From Lachnospiraceae bacterium (lineage in GTDB: Bacteria > Bacillota > Clostridia > Lachnospirales > Lachnospiraceae): a stretch of 64,000 bases of DNA. Below the pieces are notes generated by a model. It did not search any database, was not told where the DNA came from, and worked only from the letters and a program-made list of their open reading frames with translations. A program made the translations under genes and the position numbers. This document shows positions 36,190-44,676 of the stretch, piece by piece; the stretch's first letter is position 1; each line of letters opens with the position of its first letter. The DNA lies in contig JAAWCJ010000008.1 of the NCBI GenBank assembly GCA_022793195.1, positions 1-64,000 on the forward strand. The letters are read 5' to 3'.

Positions 36190-37398
36190 TTACACATCCA
36201 TGCGGATCATCTGCCGGATACCTTCCACCAAAGCGGCCTTTTCCTCATAAACTGCTTCGCTCATCACCGGCGTCACAAAAGCAAATTCAGAAAGTCCTTC
36301 TAATTCAACATATGCCACCTGGCCGAAAGCGGCCTCCACCTGGGCCTTTTTCTCGGCGCCACCTGATACACGGACAAAGAAGCGCCTCTCCCAGCCCCCT
36401 TTATCTGCCAGCGGAAGCTTCTTCGTACTCCAGCTTGTCACCAGGGTTTTTCCAGGGTTTTTCGCCATCTCCACCACATCAGCCACCACGGCGCTGGCAG
36501 TGGGCAAGCTTCCTGCCCCCCGTCCGTAGAACATCAATTTATCCACCATATTCCCTTCAACCATGATTCCGTTGAACACATCGTTCACTGCATAAAGGGG
36601 ATGGTCTGCATTGATCATCACAGGCGCCACCATAGCATAAAACTGATCTCCCGCCCGTCTGCTGGTGCCAAACAGTTTGATGGAAGTTCCCATCTTATTT
36701 GCATATTTAAAGTCTGTATCGGTGATTTTTGTAATACCTTCCGTATAAATGTCCTCAAAATCCACCTGGCTGCCATAAGCCAGGGAAGAAAGAATCGCAA
36801 TCTTTCTGCAGGCATCAAAGCCTTCAATATCCGCCGTAGGGTCTTTCTCCGCATAGCCCTTGTCCTGGGCCTCCTTTAATACTGCATCAAAAGTCATTCC
36901 CTCTTTGTCCATTTTTGTCAGCATATAATTGGTGGTGCCGTTCAAAATCCCGGTGATCTCCAGGATTTCATCCGCCGTCAGGCACTGGTTTAAAGGACGG
37001 ATGATGGGAATACCGCCGCCCACACTGGCTTCAAATAGAAAACTCACATGATGTTCCTTTGCCAACGCCAAAAGCTCCGTACCTTTTTTCGCCACAAGGG
37101 CCTTGTTGGAAGTGGTCACAGATTTTCCCGCAGCCAGGGCTTTTTTTACAAAAGTGCAGGCAGGCTCTACGCCTCCCATGGTTTCCACCACAATGGAAAC
37201 CTCCGGGTCGTTCACAAGAGTATCCACATCGTGAATCACTTTTTCCTGAATGGGGTCTCCGGGGAATTCCCGCAAGTCCAACACATATTTTACCTCAATG
37301 GGTTCTCCCACCCGTTTTGCGATACTCTCCGCATTCCTCTCCACAACTGCCGCCACACCTGAACCAATGGTTCCGTATCCCATGATTGCAATTTTCAT
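36190..37398 (-). CDS. hom: Homoserine dehydrogenase
   Basis: A 402-residue enzyme that reduces aspartate semialdehyde to homoserine. NAD(P)-binding GYGTIGSGVAAV (about 7-18), ETMGGVEPA, the catalytic-domain segment LNGTTNYMLTKM (about 172-183) and the KDPTADIEGFDACRK motif (about 203-217) are visible; a C-terminal ACT domain (about 330-400) follows, the regulated long form. It sits between an ACT-domain protein gene and lysC, so one operon commits aspartate to threonine and methionine. Confidence 0.95.
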   Translation of the reverse strand: MKIAIMGYGTIGSGVAAVVERNAESIAKRVGEPIEVKYVLDLREFPGDPIQEKVIHDVDTLVNDPEVSIVVETMGGVEPACTFVKKALAAGKSVTTSNKALVAKKGTELLALAKEHHVSFLFEASVGGGIPIIRPLNQCLTADEILEITGILNGTTNYMLTKMDKEGMTFDAVLKEAQDKGYAEKDPTADIEGFDACRKIAILSSLAYGSQVDFEDIYTEGITKITDTDFKYANKMGTSIKLFGTSRRAGDQFYAMVAPVMINADHPLYAVNDVFNGIMVEGNMVDKLMFYGRGAGSLPTASAVVADVVEMAKNPGKTLVTSWSTKKLPLADKGGWERRFFVRVSGGAEKKAQVEAAFGQVAYVELEGLSEFAFVTPVMSEAVYEEKAALVEGIRQMIRMDV

Positions 37399-37410
37399 CT
37401 TTTCTTCCTC

Positions 37411-37854
37411 TCATTCTCTTCCCAGTATTTTCAAATAATGAATCCCTTCCAGCCGTTCAATGGTCTCCAGCATGGAAGAAGTGTCCCCGGTGGTCTCCAG
37501 CACATCAATGCTAAGGGTCAGCGAAGCCAGGCCGTTTAAGGGAACTGTCTGATGAATCGTCAGGATATTTCCATTATATTCTGCAATGGTCTTTAATACC
37601 GTGGACAAAAGTCCCGGCACGTCATCCATCTGGAGCACAAACGTGATTGTCCTGCCTTTGGCATTGTCATGAAACGGAAAGATATCATCTTTATATTTAT
37701 AGAAAGAACTCCGGCTGATACCGACCCGCTCCGTTGCCTCCTGTACGGAAAATGCCCGCTTGGAATCCAGAAGACGCTTTGCTTCCACAACCTTTAAAAG
37801 CACCTCCGGCACAGCTTTGCTTCTGACCACGTAATATTGATTGTCTTCTGCCAT
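37411..37854 (-). CDS. ACT domain protein (UPF0735/PheB-like)
   Basis: A 147-residue protein. The N-terminal part contains a helix-turn-helix-like segment (VQEATERVGISRSSFYKYKDDIF, split here as residues about 37-58) and the C-terminal half is an ACT domain (about 70-145) with LSTVLKTIAEYNGNILTIHQ. Family members (UPF0735, called PheB in some annotations) are unassigned; they often precede hom, as here (12 bases), suggesting they sense an aspartate-family amino acid and regulate the operon. Confidence 0.85.
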   Translation of the reverse strand: MAEDNQYYVVRSKAVPEVLLKVVEAKRLLDSKRAFSVQEATERVGISRSSFYKYKDDIFPFHDNAKGRTITFVLQMDDVPGLLSTVLKTIAEYNGNILTIHQTVPLNGLASLTLSIDVLETTGDTSSMLETIERLEGIHYLKILGRE

Positions 37855-37912
37855 TCCTGCTTCTCCTCCGCAAACGTCCGTCCATCAGACACAAATGTTT
37901 TTACCACGAAGA

Positions 37913-37941
37913 ATATTAGCACATTTTTCTTAAATATGCAA
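37913..37941 (-). promoter_or_regulatory. Promoter of the ACT-hom-lysC operon
   Basis: TTGCAT (37936-37941), 17-base spacer, TAATAT (37913-37918) with a TGC extended -10. No T-box or other riboswitch is visible in the short leader (about 50 bases). Confidence 0.55.
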
Positions 37942-38056
37942 GTATTTATTTTCATGAATAATGACCATCCGTTGGCGCCTTCACTATACAAATTTTAAAT
38001 ATGGGAAAATGATTGAATTTTTTTAAGATAAATTACAGAAGTGTTTGGTGATTCCA

Positions 38057-38371
38057 TCAACGTCTTAACAGATTGTTCCAATCAGCTTTATGATATAAAA
38101 TTCTGATTATGTATACCACATTTTCGTCCTTATTGTAATGGTAAAAAATATTGTATTTTTCAAAATATGTAATCCGCAGGCCCATGGCTTTCAACATCTC
38201 ATCTCCCAGCAAAGGATGGCTTTCCGGATAATCTGCCAGAGAACCTGCCGCCCTCAAAATACCGTCCGAAACCCTCCAGGCAGCCTGCGGATTACATAAA
38301 TCAGTAAAAATATAGTATTCGATTTCCAGCAAATCATCCTTTGCCGGTTCAGTAAATACTACGCGGGCCAC
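38057..38371 (-). CDS. RelE/ParE family toxin
   Basis: A 104-residue protein of the RelE/ParE superfamily: FTEPAKDDLLEIEYYIF start, central DYPESHPLLGDE segment and the ITYFEKYNIFYHYNKDENVVYIIRILYHKADW end, where conserved Arg and Tyr residues usually lie. RelE types cleave mRNA on the ribosome, ParE types poison gyrase; this looks more ParE-like. It begins with a GTG codon behind AAGGAGGG and overlaps the antitoxin gene by 23 bases, typical of a coupled pair. Confidence 0.85.
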   Translation of the reverse strand: MARVVFTEPAKDDLLEIEYYIFTDLCNPQAAWRVSDGILRAAGSLADYPESHPLLGDEMLKAMGLRITYFEKYNIFYHYNKDENVVYIIRILYHKADWNNLLRR

Positions 38372-38522
38372 GCTCTTCCCTCCTTTTTCTCAGTGCCTCC
38401 TTTACCTCCTCCATCGTACTGACTCTGCCGTCTAACATCGCCTGACGGCCTTCTCCGATCAAACTATACAGATTTGATTGTCCTGTTGTTGCTGCAGTTT
38501 GTAATTGAGTCGATGCCAGCAT
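38349..38522 (-). CDS. Antitoxin of the RelE/ParE pair
   Basis: A 57-residue protein ending in a helical, charged segment (VKEALRKRREER) preceded by LIGEGRQAMLDGRVSTMEE. The C-terminal pattern resembles Phd/RelB-type antitoxins, which wrap the toxin through such a helix; the N-terminal DNA-binding part is short and unclassified. The ATG chosen has AAAGGAG upstream; the longer frame does not. It is coupled to the toxin by overlap. Confidence 0.75.
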   Translation of the reverse strand: MLASTQLQTAATTGQSNLYSLIGEGRQAMLDGRVSTMEEVKEALRKRREERGPRSIY

Positions 38523-38554
38523 ATATCCACTCCTTTCTAAGTTTGATTCTGTAC

Positions 38555-38583
38555 AGTATACCACTCTTATCCCTCTTTGGCAA
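38555..38583 (-). promoter_or_regulatory. Promoter of the toxin-antitoxin operon
   Basis: TTGCCA (38578-38583), 17-base spacer and TATACT (38555-38560) with TGG as extended -10. The sequence around the -10 (TATACTGTACAG) is partly symmetric and could be the autoregulatory site. Confidence 0.5.
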
Positions 38584-38631
38584 TCACTAATTTCTCAAAA
38601 ATTTTTAACTGTAATTTTTCAATTCCCATCC

Positions 38632-38757
38632 TCAAAAATCATGATTGGAAGCCACTGTATCAACTACTCCCGTCAAAAGATCAAGACGTACTTCAAAGTT
38701 TCTTCCCGCTGCAAAGCCTAAAACTGCAATTAGAATTCCCACTACAATATATGACAA
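38632..38757 (-). CDS. Possible 41-residue membrane peptide or gene remnant
   Basis: An open frame starts at TTG with an AAAGGGG-like site upstream and encodes a hydrophobic segment (SYIVVGILIAVLGFAAG) followed by a polar tail. Codon usage looks coding-like, but the start lies in the T-run of a terminator, so it may be a remnant of a longer gene or simply noncoding. The rest of the region from 38523 to 38826 holds only the toxin-antitoxin promoter and this terminator. Confidence 0.2.
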   Translation of the reverse strand: MSYIVVGILIAVLGFAAGRNFEVRLDLLTGVVDTVASNHDF

Positions 38758-38808
38758 AAAACCCCTTTCATCAGACCTTTCCTTTTATCTGACAAACGGG
38801 GTTTCTTT
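38755..38808 (-). terminator. Terminator after the PH-like gene
   Basis: On the minus strand AAACCCC/GGGGTTT (38798-38804 with 38759-38765) with inner TCTGA/TCAGA pairing, followed by TTTTTT. Confidence 0.6.
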
Positions 38809-38826
38809 CATCTTTCCAAATTCTTT

Positions 38827-39243
38827 TTAGCTGAATAGGCGCCGCATGATTTCCTCGAACCTCGCCATATCATCCGTACCTTTTTCAAAATAAAACTCAA
38901 ATCCTGACAGCTTCTCTTTTCCATCATTGTAAACAATCTCTTTATTTAACATGGCCAGGAAATGAAAAGCCGGTTTGAAAAACAAGGTCCGCCTCTCGAT
39001 TTTTTCGCAGCTCACCAGATCTTCTGCAATATCACATGTCCAGAGACCTGCGCCGTTATAGACAATCAGTTTTTTATTTGTCAAATATAAAAAACAATCC
39101 CATCCCGCTGCGCTGAGCAGTTTACTCTTTTCCGTCCCCAGCATCGACAATTTGGAGACAAAAACAAGTTTTTCGTTTTCCTCCAGTTCCAGGCCGAAGT
39201 CATTTTTTACTTCCGGCAGTGAATCGAGATACCCCACATTCAT
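38827..39243 (-). CDS. Hypothetical PH-like domain protein
   Basis: A 138-residue soluble protein that I cannot place firmly. The alternating strands (KLVFVSKLSML, CFLYLTNKKLIVYN, FEFYFEKG) and the C-terminal helix DDMARFEEIMRRLF resemble GRAM/PH-like domains found in bacterial YvbH- or bPH-type proteins. No signal peptide or membrane segment. It follows prfB after about 60 bases on the same strand and is closed by a terminator. Confidence 0.5.
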   Translation of the reverse strand: MNVGYLDSLPEVKNDFGLELEENEKLVFVSKLSMLGTEKSKLLSAAGWDCFLYLTNKKLIVYNGAGLWTCDIAEDLVSCEKIERRTLFFKPAFHFLAMLNKEIVYNDGKEKLSGFEFYFEKGTDDMARFEEIMRRLFS

Positions 39244-39304
39244 CTTTAAATCCCCCTGTCATTATGGTTTTGCCATCCTTTTCACAGGATACGGTCCTCT
39301 GTCT

Positions 39305-40421
39305 TTATTTCTGCTCTCCCAGTTTCAGATATTTTAAATAGGCGCTGATAAAATTGTCCAGATTCCCGTCCAGGACACTGGACACATTGCCGCTCTCCTC
39401 ATTGGTCCTGTGGTCTTTTACCATGGTATAGGGCTGCATCACATAAGAGCGGATCTGGTTCCCCCAGCCAATCTCCTTCACATCGCCCCGGATATCGGAG
39501 ATTTTCTCCGCATTCTCCTGCTGCTTCAAAAGAAGGAGCCTGGCCTTTAGCATCTGCATGGCCTTGTCCTTGTTCATATGCTGGGAACGCTCATTCTGGC
39601 ACTGCACCACGATTCCCGTGGGCAGATGGGTAATACGGATGGCCGAAGACGTCTTGTTGATATGCTGGCCTCCGGCGCCGCTGGAGCGGTAAGTGTCAAT
39701 CCTGAGATCTTCCTGGTTGATCTCAATGTCAATATCCTCCTCAATGTCCGGCATCACATCGCAGGACACAAAAGAAGTCTGCCTTTTTCCCGCCGCATTG
39801 AAAGGAGAAATCCGCACCAGCCTGTGGACTCCCCGCTCCGATTTAAGATAACCGAAGGCGTTCATGCCATTGATCTGCACAGTCACAGACTTGATTCCAG
39901 CTTCTTCCCCATCCAGAAAATCCAATACTTCCGTGGTGAACCCCTTCCGCTCCGCCCAACGGGTATACATCCGGTATAGCATCCCTGCCCAATCACAGGA
40001 CTCCGTCCCTCCGGCTCCCGCGTGGAGAGTCAGAATCGCGTTGTCCCTGTCATATTCCCCTGATAAAAGGGTAGACAGACGAAGCTCTTCCAGTTTCTCT
40101 CCCAGTTCTTTTAACCCTTCTTCAATCTCCGGGATTACAGAGGCGTCGTTTTCCTCATAACCCATCTCCAAAAGAATCTGGATTTCCTCCATCTTCTCTT
40201 CCAGGCCATGAAATTCCTCCACCGTATCCTTTAAGTTTTTAAGCTCCTGCATGATCTTGGAAGAACGTCCGGCATCATTCCAGAAATCCGGTTCCTCCAG
40301 ATATTTTTCCAGTTCCGCAATCCGTTCACTTTTCCCAGCCAGGTTAAAGTGAATCCCTCACTTCCACTAAAGGTTTTTCCAGGGCGGCAAGTTCGCCCTT
40401 AAATGCATCGAGTTCGACCAA
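39305..40421 (-). CDS. prfB: Peptide chain release factor 2, with programmed +1 frameshift
   Basis: RF2 of about 371 residues when the two frames are joined. The downstream frame carries the GGQ peptidyl-hydrolysis motif (SGAGGQHINKTSSA) and the SPF tripeptide region in RISPFNAAG. The first 25 codons lie in another frame: from TTG at 40419-40421 (a GTG 9 bases earlier is also possible) to CTT TAA C, where ribosomes must slip +1 to read AAC and continue NLAGKSERI. The usual site is CTT TGA C; here the stop is TAA. The gene follows secA with a foldback repeat in between, as in the common secA-prfB order. Confidence 0.92.
40343..40359 (-). other. prfB +1 frameshift site with UAA stop
   Basis: On the minus strand GAGGGATTCACTTTAAC: an SD-like GAGGG, a 5-base gap, the slippery CTT codon and the stop TAA followed by C. 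In E. coli the arrangement is AGGGGG-TAT-CTT-TGA-C. The zero frame ends in VRDSL and the shifted frame resumes with N-L-A-G-K, matching the VRDSL-DLAGK junction of related proteins except for Asp to Asn. Confidence 0.85.
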
Positions 40422-40453
40422 TAGCTTCACCTTCTTTCTTTTTATTTATTCCG

Positions 40454-40631
40454 AAATCCTGGGGCTGTCCTCTCCTCCCCGGGCACGTTGATTTTTGGAT
40501 TTTACTGCGCCACCTTTTACCGCCAGCCATCGCTTCCATAACCCCCGGTCAGCGAGACTGCCGGCGCTAGCCGCAGCAAAATCTGCAAAATCTTCCTACC
40601 GCCCGAGGAGGAGAGGACAGCCCCAGGATTT
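40454..40631. repeat. Foldback repeat, copy 1 (between secA and prfB)
   Basis: Arms 40454-40478 and 40607-40631 are a perfect 25-bp inverted repeat (AAATCCTGGGGCTG... ), continued after one mismatch by CGGGC/GCCCG. They enclose a 128-base core with ACGTTGATTTTTGG near one end and CTGCAAAATCTTCCTA near the other, the same core as copies 2 and 3 but more diverged (about 70% by eye). It occupies the secA-prfB spacer and the prfB leader. Confidence 0.85.
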
Positions 40632-40668
40632 TTCATACAATAACAAACAGCAACAACAGGCAGTCACC

Positions 40669-43242
40669 TCACAGCCCCCGTCCGCAGCACTGCTTATATT
40701 TCTTCCCTGAACCACAGGGGCAAGGGTCATTGGGATACACCTTTTTCGTTTCACGTTTTTTAGGCGCATTGGCCAGGGAATCATCCTTGTTTGTCCCCGT
40801 CACCTTAGCCACCTGCTCACGCTCCACCTTCTGCTCCACGCGAACATGGAAAAGAAGTTTAATGGTTTCCTCCTGAATATTGGCTGTCATGGCGTCAAAC
40901 ATTTCATAACCGGCCATTTTATATTCCACAAGGGGATCCCTCTGGCCGTATGCCTGGAGGCCGATGCCCTGCCTCAACTGATCCATATCGTCAATATGGT
41001 CCATCCACTTCCGGTCAATGACCTTCAGGAGAATCACCCGCTCCAGCTCACGCACCTGCTCTGCCTCAGGGAACTGGGCTTCCTTCTCCTCATAAAGCTT
41101 CACAGCCTCTTCCTTCAACATATGCTTTAATTTACTCTTATTGAATGAGCCATATTCCGATTCAGAAATCTCCACAGGCTTCACCGGGACTGTCGGCGAA
41201 AGCAAATCGTTTAACCCTTTGATATCCCACTCATCCGGCGACTGGTCGTCGGAAATAGTGGCATCTACGGAATTTTCCACCGTATCGGTAATCATCTTAT
41301 AAATCACATCCCGCATACTTTCGCCGTCCAGCACCCGGCGCCTCTCAGCGTAGATCACTTCGCGCTGTTCATTCATGACCTGGTCATAGTCCAACAGCCG
41401 TTTACGGATTCCAAAGTTATTCCCCTCGATCTTTTTCTGGGCCTTCTCAATGGCGCTGGAAAGCATTTTATGCTCAATTTCTTCACCGTCGGCCACGCCC
41501 AGCGTATTGAAAATAGACATGAGCCGCTCCGAACCAAAAAGACGCATCAAATCATCCTCCAGGCTGATATAAAACCTGGACTCTCCCGGATCTCCCTGAC
41601 GGCCTGACCGGCCACGCAGCTGGTTATCAATACGTCTCGATTCATGGCGCTCCGTTCCGATGATCTTTAAACCGCCGGCTTCCTTCGCCTCGTTATCCAG
41701 CTTAATATCCGTACCACGGCCCGCCATATTGGTGGCAATGGTCACGGCGCCATGGACACCGGCCTCCGCCACAATTTCCGCTTCCATCTCGTGGAACTTT
41801 GCATTTAATACCTTATGGGCAATGCCTTTCTTTCTCAGCAGTCCGCTGATCTCCTCAGAAGAATCAATATTGATGGTGCCCACCAAAACCGGCTGGCCTT
41901 TTTTATGGGCCTCCATCACCGATTCCACCACCGCATTCAGCTTTTCCTTCTTCGTCTTATATACTGCATCCTGCCTGTCCTCCCGAACCACAGGACGGTT
42001 GGTGGGGATTTCAATGACATCCATACCGTAAATATCACGGAATTCTTTTTCTTCCGTAAGGGCCGTACCAGTCATGCCGGCCTTTTTGTCAAATTTATTA
42101 AAGAAATTCTGGAAAGTGATTGTGGCTAATGTCTTGCTTTCCCGCTTCACCTTTACATGCTCTTTGGCTTCAATGGCCTGATGAAGGCCGTCAGAATACC
42201 GGCGGCCCGGCATAATACGTCCCGTAAACTCATCGACGATCAGCACCTGATCATCCTTCACCACATAATCCTGGTCCCTAAACATCAGATAATTGGCCCG
42301 CAAAGCCAGGTCGATGTTGTGCTGGATTTCCAGATTCTCCGGATCCGCCAGGTTTTCAATATGGAAAAACTGCTCCACCCTGGAAACGCCCTGGGCAGTC
42401 AGGCTCACAATCTTTTCCTTTTCATTGACAATGAAATCTCCGGTTTCCGTGATCTCCTCTTTCATAATGGCTGCCATCTTTGTCATCTCGCCGCTGGCCT
42501 CGCCCCGCTGCAGCCTTTTGGCCAGGCTGTCGCAAACCTCATAAAGCTTTGTGGACTTTCCACTCTGCCCGGAAATAATAAGCGGCGTCCTGGCTTCGTC
42601 AATCAGTACCGAGTCCACCTCATCAACAATGGCATAATGAAGATCCCTGAGGACAAGCTGCTCCTTATAAATCACCATATTATCCCTCAGGTAATCAAAT
42701 CCCAGTTCATTATTGGTAACATAAGTAATATCACAGTTATAGGCGGCCCGCCGTTCATCATTTGTCATGCTGTTTAACACAACGCCCACGCTTAAGCCTA
42801 AAAACTCATGGACTTGTCCCATCCACTCTGCGTCACGTTTGGCCAGGTAATCATTGACTGTCACAATATGGACGCCTTTTCCCTCCAGGGCATTCAGATA
42901 CGCAGGAAGGGTCGCCACCAGGGTTTTTCCTTCACCTGTTTTCATTTCCGCAATCCGGCCCTGGTGAAGCACCACGCCTCCCAGAATCTGAACCGGGTAA
43001 TGCTCCATATCCAGCACTCTCCTGGCCGCCTCCCGGACTACTGCATAAGCCTCCGGCATCAAATCATCCAGGGTTTCGCCCTTTTCCAGCCTGTTCCTGA
43101 ATTCCTTTGTTTTCTCCCGCAGCTCTCCGTCAGAAAGCTTCATCATCTCCGGTCTCAGGGCAATCACCTGTTCCATAACCGGCTTGATCAACTTTATCTC
43201 ACGCTCACTGTGTGTTCCAAATAACTTCTGCATCAAACCCAT
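40669..43242 (-). CDS. secA: Preprotein translocase ATPase SecA
   Basis: An 857-residue DEAD-type motor that pushes preproteins through SecYEG. Walker A lies in MKTGEGKTL (about 101-109), with [15 protein letters not shown] as Walker B region, [10 protein letters not shown] in the second nucleotide-binding fold and a zinc-binding SEC-C end ([13 protein letters not shown]) that binds SecB-type or ribosomal partners. Length is typical. Its upstream region is long (about 650 bases to the divergent hpf gene). prfB follows. Confidence 0.96.
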   Translation of the reverse strand: MGLMQKLFGTHSEREIKLIKPVMEQVIALRPEMMKLSDGELREKTKEFRNRLEKGETLDDLMPEAYAVVREAARRVLDMEHYPVQILGGVVLHQGRIAEMKTGEGKTLVATLPAYLNALEGKGVHIVTVNDYLAKRDAEWMGQVHEFLGLSVGVVLNSMTNDERRAAYNCDITYVTNNELGFDYLRDNMVIYKEQLVLRDLHYAIVDEVDSVLIDEARTPLIISGQSGKSTKLYEVCDSLAKRLQRGEASGEMTKMAAIMKEEITETGDFIVNEKEKIVSLTAQGVSRVEQFFHIENLADPENLEIQHNIDLALRANYLMFRDQDYVVKDDQVLIVDEFTGRIMPGRRYSDGLHQAIEAKEHVKVKRESKTLATITFQNFFNKFDKKAGMTGTALTEEKEFRDIYGMDVIEIPTNRPVVREDRQDAVYKTKKEKLNAVVESVMEAHKKGQPVLVGTINIDSSEEISGLLRKKGIAHKVLNAKFHEMEAEIVAEAGVHGAVTIATNMAGRGTDIKLDNEAKEAGGLKIIGTERHESRRIDNQLRGRSGRQGDPGESRFYISLEDDLMRLFGSERLMSIFNTLGVADGEEIEHKMLSSAIEKAQKKIEGNNFGIRKRLLDYDQVMNEQREVIYAERRRVLDGESMRDVIYKMITDTVENSVDATISDDQSPDEWDIKGLNDLLSPTVPVKPVEISESEYGSFNKSKLKHMLKEEAVKLYEEKEAQFPEAEQVRELERVILLKVIDRKWMDHIDDMDQLRQGIGLQAYGQRDPLVEYKMAGYEMFDAMTANIQEETIKLLFHVRVEQKVEREQVAKVTGTNKDDSLANAPKKRETKKVYPNDPCPCGSGKKYKQCCGRGL

Positions 43243-43342
43243 ATCCGTACGCTCCTGTTTCTCTCTTCAAACAGACATGTCCGCTGGCGCAGACATCGCC
43301 AAATGCTCAGTCCTTCGGTCCTGTCGCCTGTAAATCTTTTCT

Positions 43343-43371
43343 ATTGTATCACCAACTCCCGCTTAGTTCAA
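43343..43371 (-). promoter_or_regulatory. secA promoter
   Basis: TTGAAC (43366-43371), 17-base spacer, TACAAT (43343-43348), giving a leader of about 95 bases that contains a small ATGTC/GACAT hairpin near 43275-43295. Confidence 0.5.
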
Positions 43372-43506
43372 CTGTTTTTCCGGTATCATTGCCGGAAAGC
43401 CCGGGAATTCCCTTTCTCGCCGGGGTTTTGGCATAATTCCCCGTGATTTATACAGATTGCACAAAACGACAAACTTTTTTTATCTTCTGATACTTGTACT
43501 ACAAAG

Positions 43507-43599
43507 TTTTCCACATTATCCACAAAAGTTATCCACCAACTTTTTCAGCCTTTTTCCTCAGTTTTCTACTTATCCACGGACTTATCCACATTATCCACA
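43507..43599 (+). other. Cluster of DnaA-box-like sequences
   Basis: Six direct, same-orientation matches to the DnaA box TTATNCACA: TTTTCCACA (43507), TTATCCACA (43516, 43582, 43591), TTATCCACC (43529) and TTATCCACG (43570). Three are perfect. Starts are spaced 9, 13, 41, 12 and 9 bases. An AT-rich, T-tract region follows to 43790. The 652-base interval between secA and hpf otherwise holds the two divergent promoters and a hairpin-forming hpf leader (TCCTCCTTTCGGAGG, 43842-43856). Confidence 0.7.
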
Positions 43600-43770
43600 A
43601 TTTTCGACCCCATAAACCACTACAGAAAAAAAACATCTGTTTTGTGAACTTAACTGAATTTTCATTTTTCGACCTTTTTCTCCCTTTTTCTCTTGACTTT
43701 TTTCGTCCCCACGTTCTTACATTTTTTGCAGATTGTTGTCAAACAACTCTTTCCTTTTCTCTCATTTGCC

Positions 43771-43798
43771 TTGTAATTTTTTTATTATATGGTATAAT
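43771..43798 (+). promoter_or_regulatory. hpf promoter
   Basis: TTGTAA (43771-43776), 16-base spacer, TATAAT (43793-43798) with TGG extended -10, about 90 bases upstream of the hpf start. Confidence 0.65.
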
Positions 43799-43894
43799 TT
43801 CTTTATAGTATAAGAAATCCAAAAGACTTTCCTATACTATCTCCTCCTTTCGGAGGGATGTGCACACAAAATACGCAGAAAAGGAGTTGATGCT

Positions 43895-44422
43895 ATGCAG
43901 TATATCATTACAGGAAGAAATATCGACATCACCGAAGGCCTCAGAAATGCCGTTTACGAAAAAATCGGCAAACTGGAAAGGTATTTCACCCCTGCCACAG
44001 AGGTTCAGGTCACTTTAAGCGTTGAAAAAGACCGCCAGAAAATTGAGGTCACAATTCCCGTAAAAGGCTCTATTATCCGTTCCGAACAGGTCAGCAACGA
44101 CATGTATGTCTCCATTGACCTGGTAGAGGAAATTATCGAACGCCAGTTAAAACGCTACAAAACCAAGCTGGTGGATCAAAAACAGAGCGCTGCTTCCTTT
44201 TCTGAAGCGTATATCGAAGAAGAGGCTGAAGAACCTGAAACCATCAGAATTGAACGCACAAAACGTTTTGCAGTGAAACCCATGGATCCGGAAGAGGCCT
44301 GTGTCCAGATGGAACTTCTTGGCCACAACTTTTTCGTTTTCCGCAATGGGGAAACGGATGAAGTAAACGTTGTATATAAAAGAAAAGGCAATACCTACGG
44401 GCTGATTGAGCCTGATTTTTAA
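43895..44422 (+). CDS. hpf: Ribosome hibernation promoting factor, long form
   Basis: A 175-residue HPF. The N-terminal S30AE domain (1-95, YIITGRNIDITEGLRNAVYEK split here) binds the decoding region, and the C-terminal domain (about 118-175, KRFAVKPMDPEEACVQMELLGHNFFVF) dimerises to form 100S ribosomes in stationary phase. Long form is usual in Firmicutes. GGAG precedes the ATG. In B. subtilis hpf, secA and prfB are collinear; here hpf is inverted relative to secA. The raiA-motif RNA known near such genes was not recognised. Confidence 0.93.
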   Translation: MQYIITGRNIDITEGLRNAVYEKIGKLERYFTPATEVQVTLSVEKDRQKIEVTIPVKGSIIRSEQVSNDMYVSIDLVEEIIERQLKRYKTKLVDQKQSAASFSEAYIEEEAEEPETIRIERTKRFAVKPMDPEEACVQMELLGHNFFVFRNGETDEVNVVYKRKGNTYGLIEPDF

Positions 44423-44430
44423 AAAACTAT

Positions 44431-44673
44431 AAGATGACCGTAAAATATTAAGTTTATAATGTACCCGGAGCCCCTGCCGTGGTCGATTTCGTTCACGTTG
44501 ATTTTTTGGTTTTGCTGCGCCGCCTTTTGCCGTCTGTTGCTGCTTCCATAGAAGCTGGTCAGCAGAACAGACGGCGCTATGCTCACAAAACCTGCAAAAT
44601 CTGCCTATTGAACGAAATCGACCACGGCAGGGGCTCCGGGTATACTATAAACTTAAGTATTTTGCGGCATCTT
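44431..44673. repeat. Foldback repeat, copy 2 (between hpf and ABC exporter)
   Basis: A perfect 34-bp inverted repeat, arms 44462-44495 and 44609-44642 (TACCCGGAGCCCCTG... ), encloses a 113-base core. Beyond the perfect part the arms stay about 85% complementary to 44431 and 44673, over roughly 64 bases in all. The core carries an inner stem GCCGTCTGTT/AACAGACGGC (44529-44538 with 44564-44573). It fills the space between two convergent genes and would act as their terminator. Confidence 0.9.
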
Positions 44674-44676
44674 TTT

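Noticed and set aside
37855-38056. T-box or lysine riboswitch before the hom-lysC operon
   Set aside because: The leader after the predicted promoter is only about 50 bases and shows no such structure.
43507-43599. Chromosomal replication origin
   Set aside because: dnaA, dnaN and rpmH are absent and gene direction does not change around the site as expected at oriC; kept only as a DnaA-box cluster.
43400-43890. raiA-motif RNA expected near hpf
   Set aside because: The AT-rich leader has only short hairpins and lacks a recognisable large conserved structure; I could not support it.
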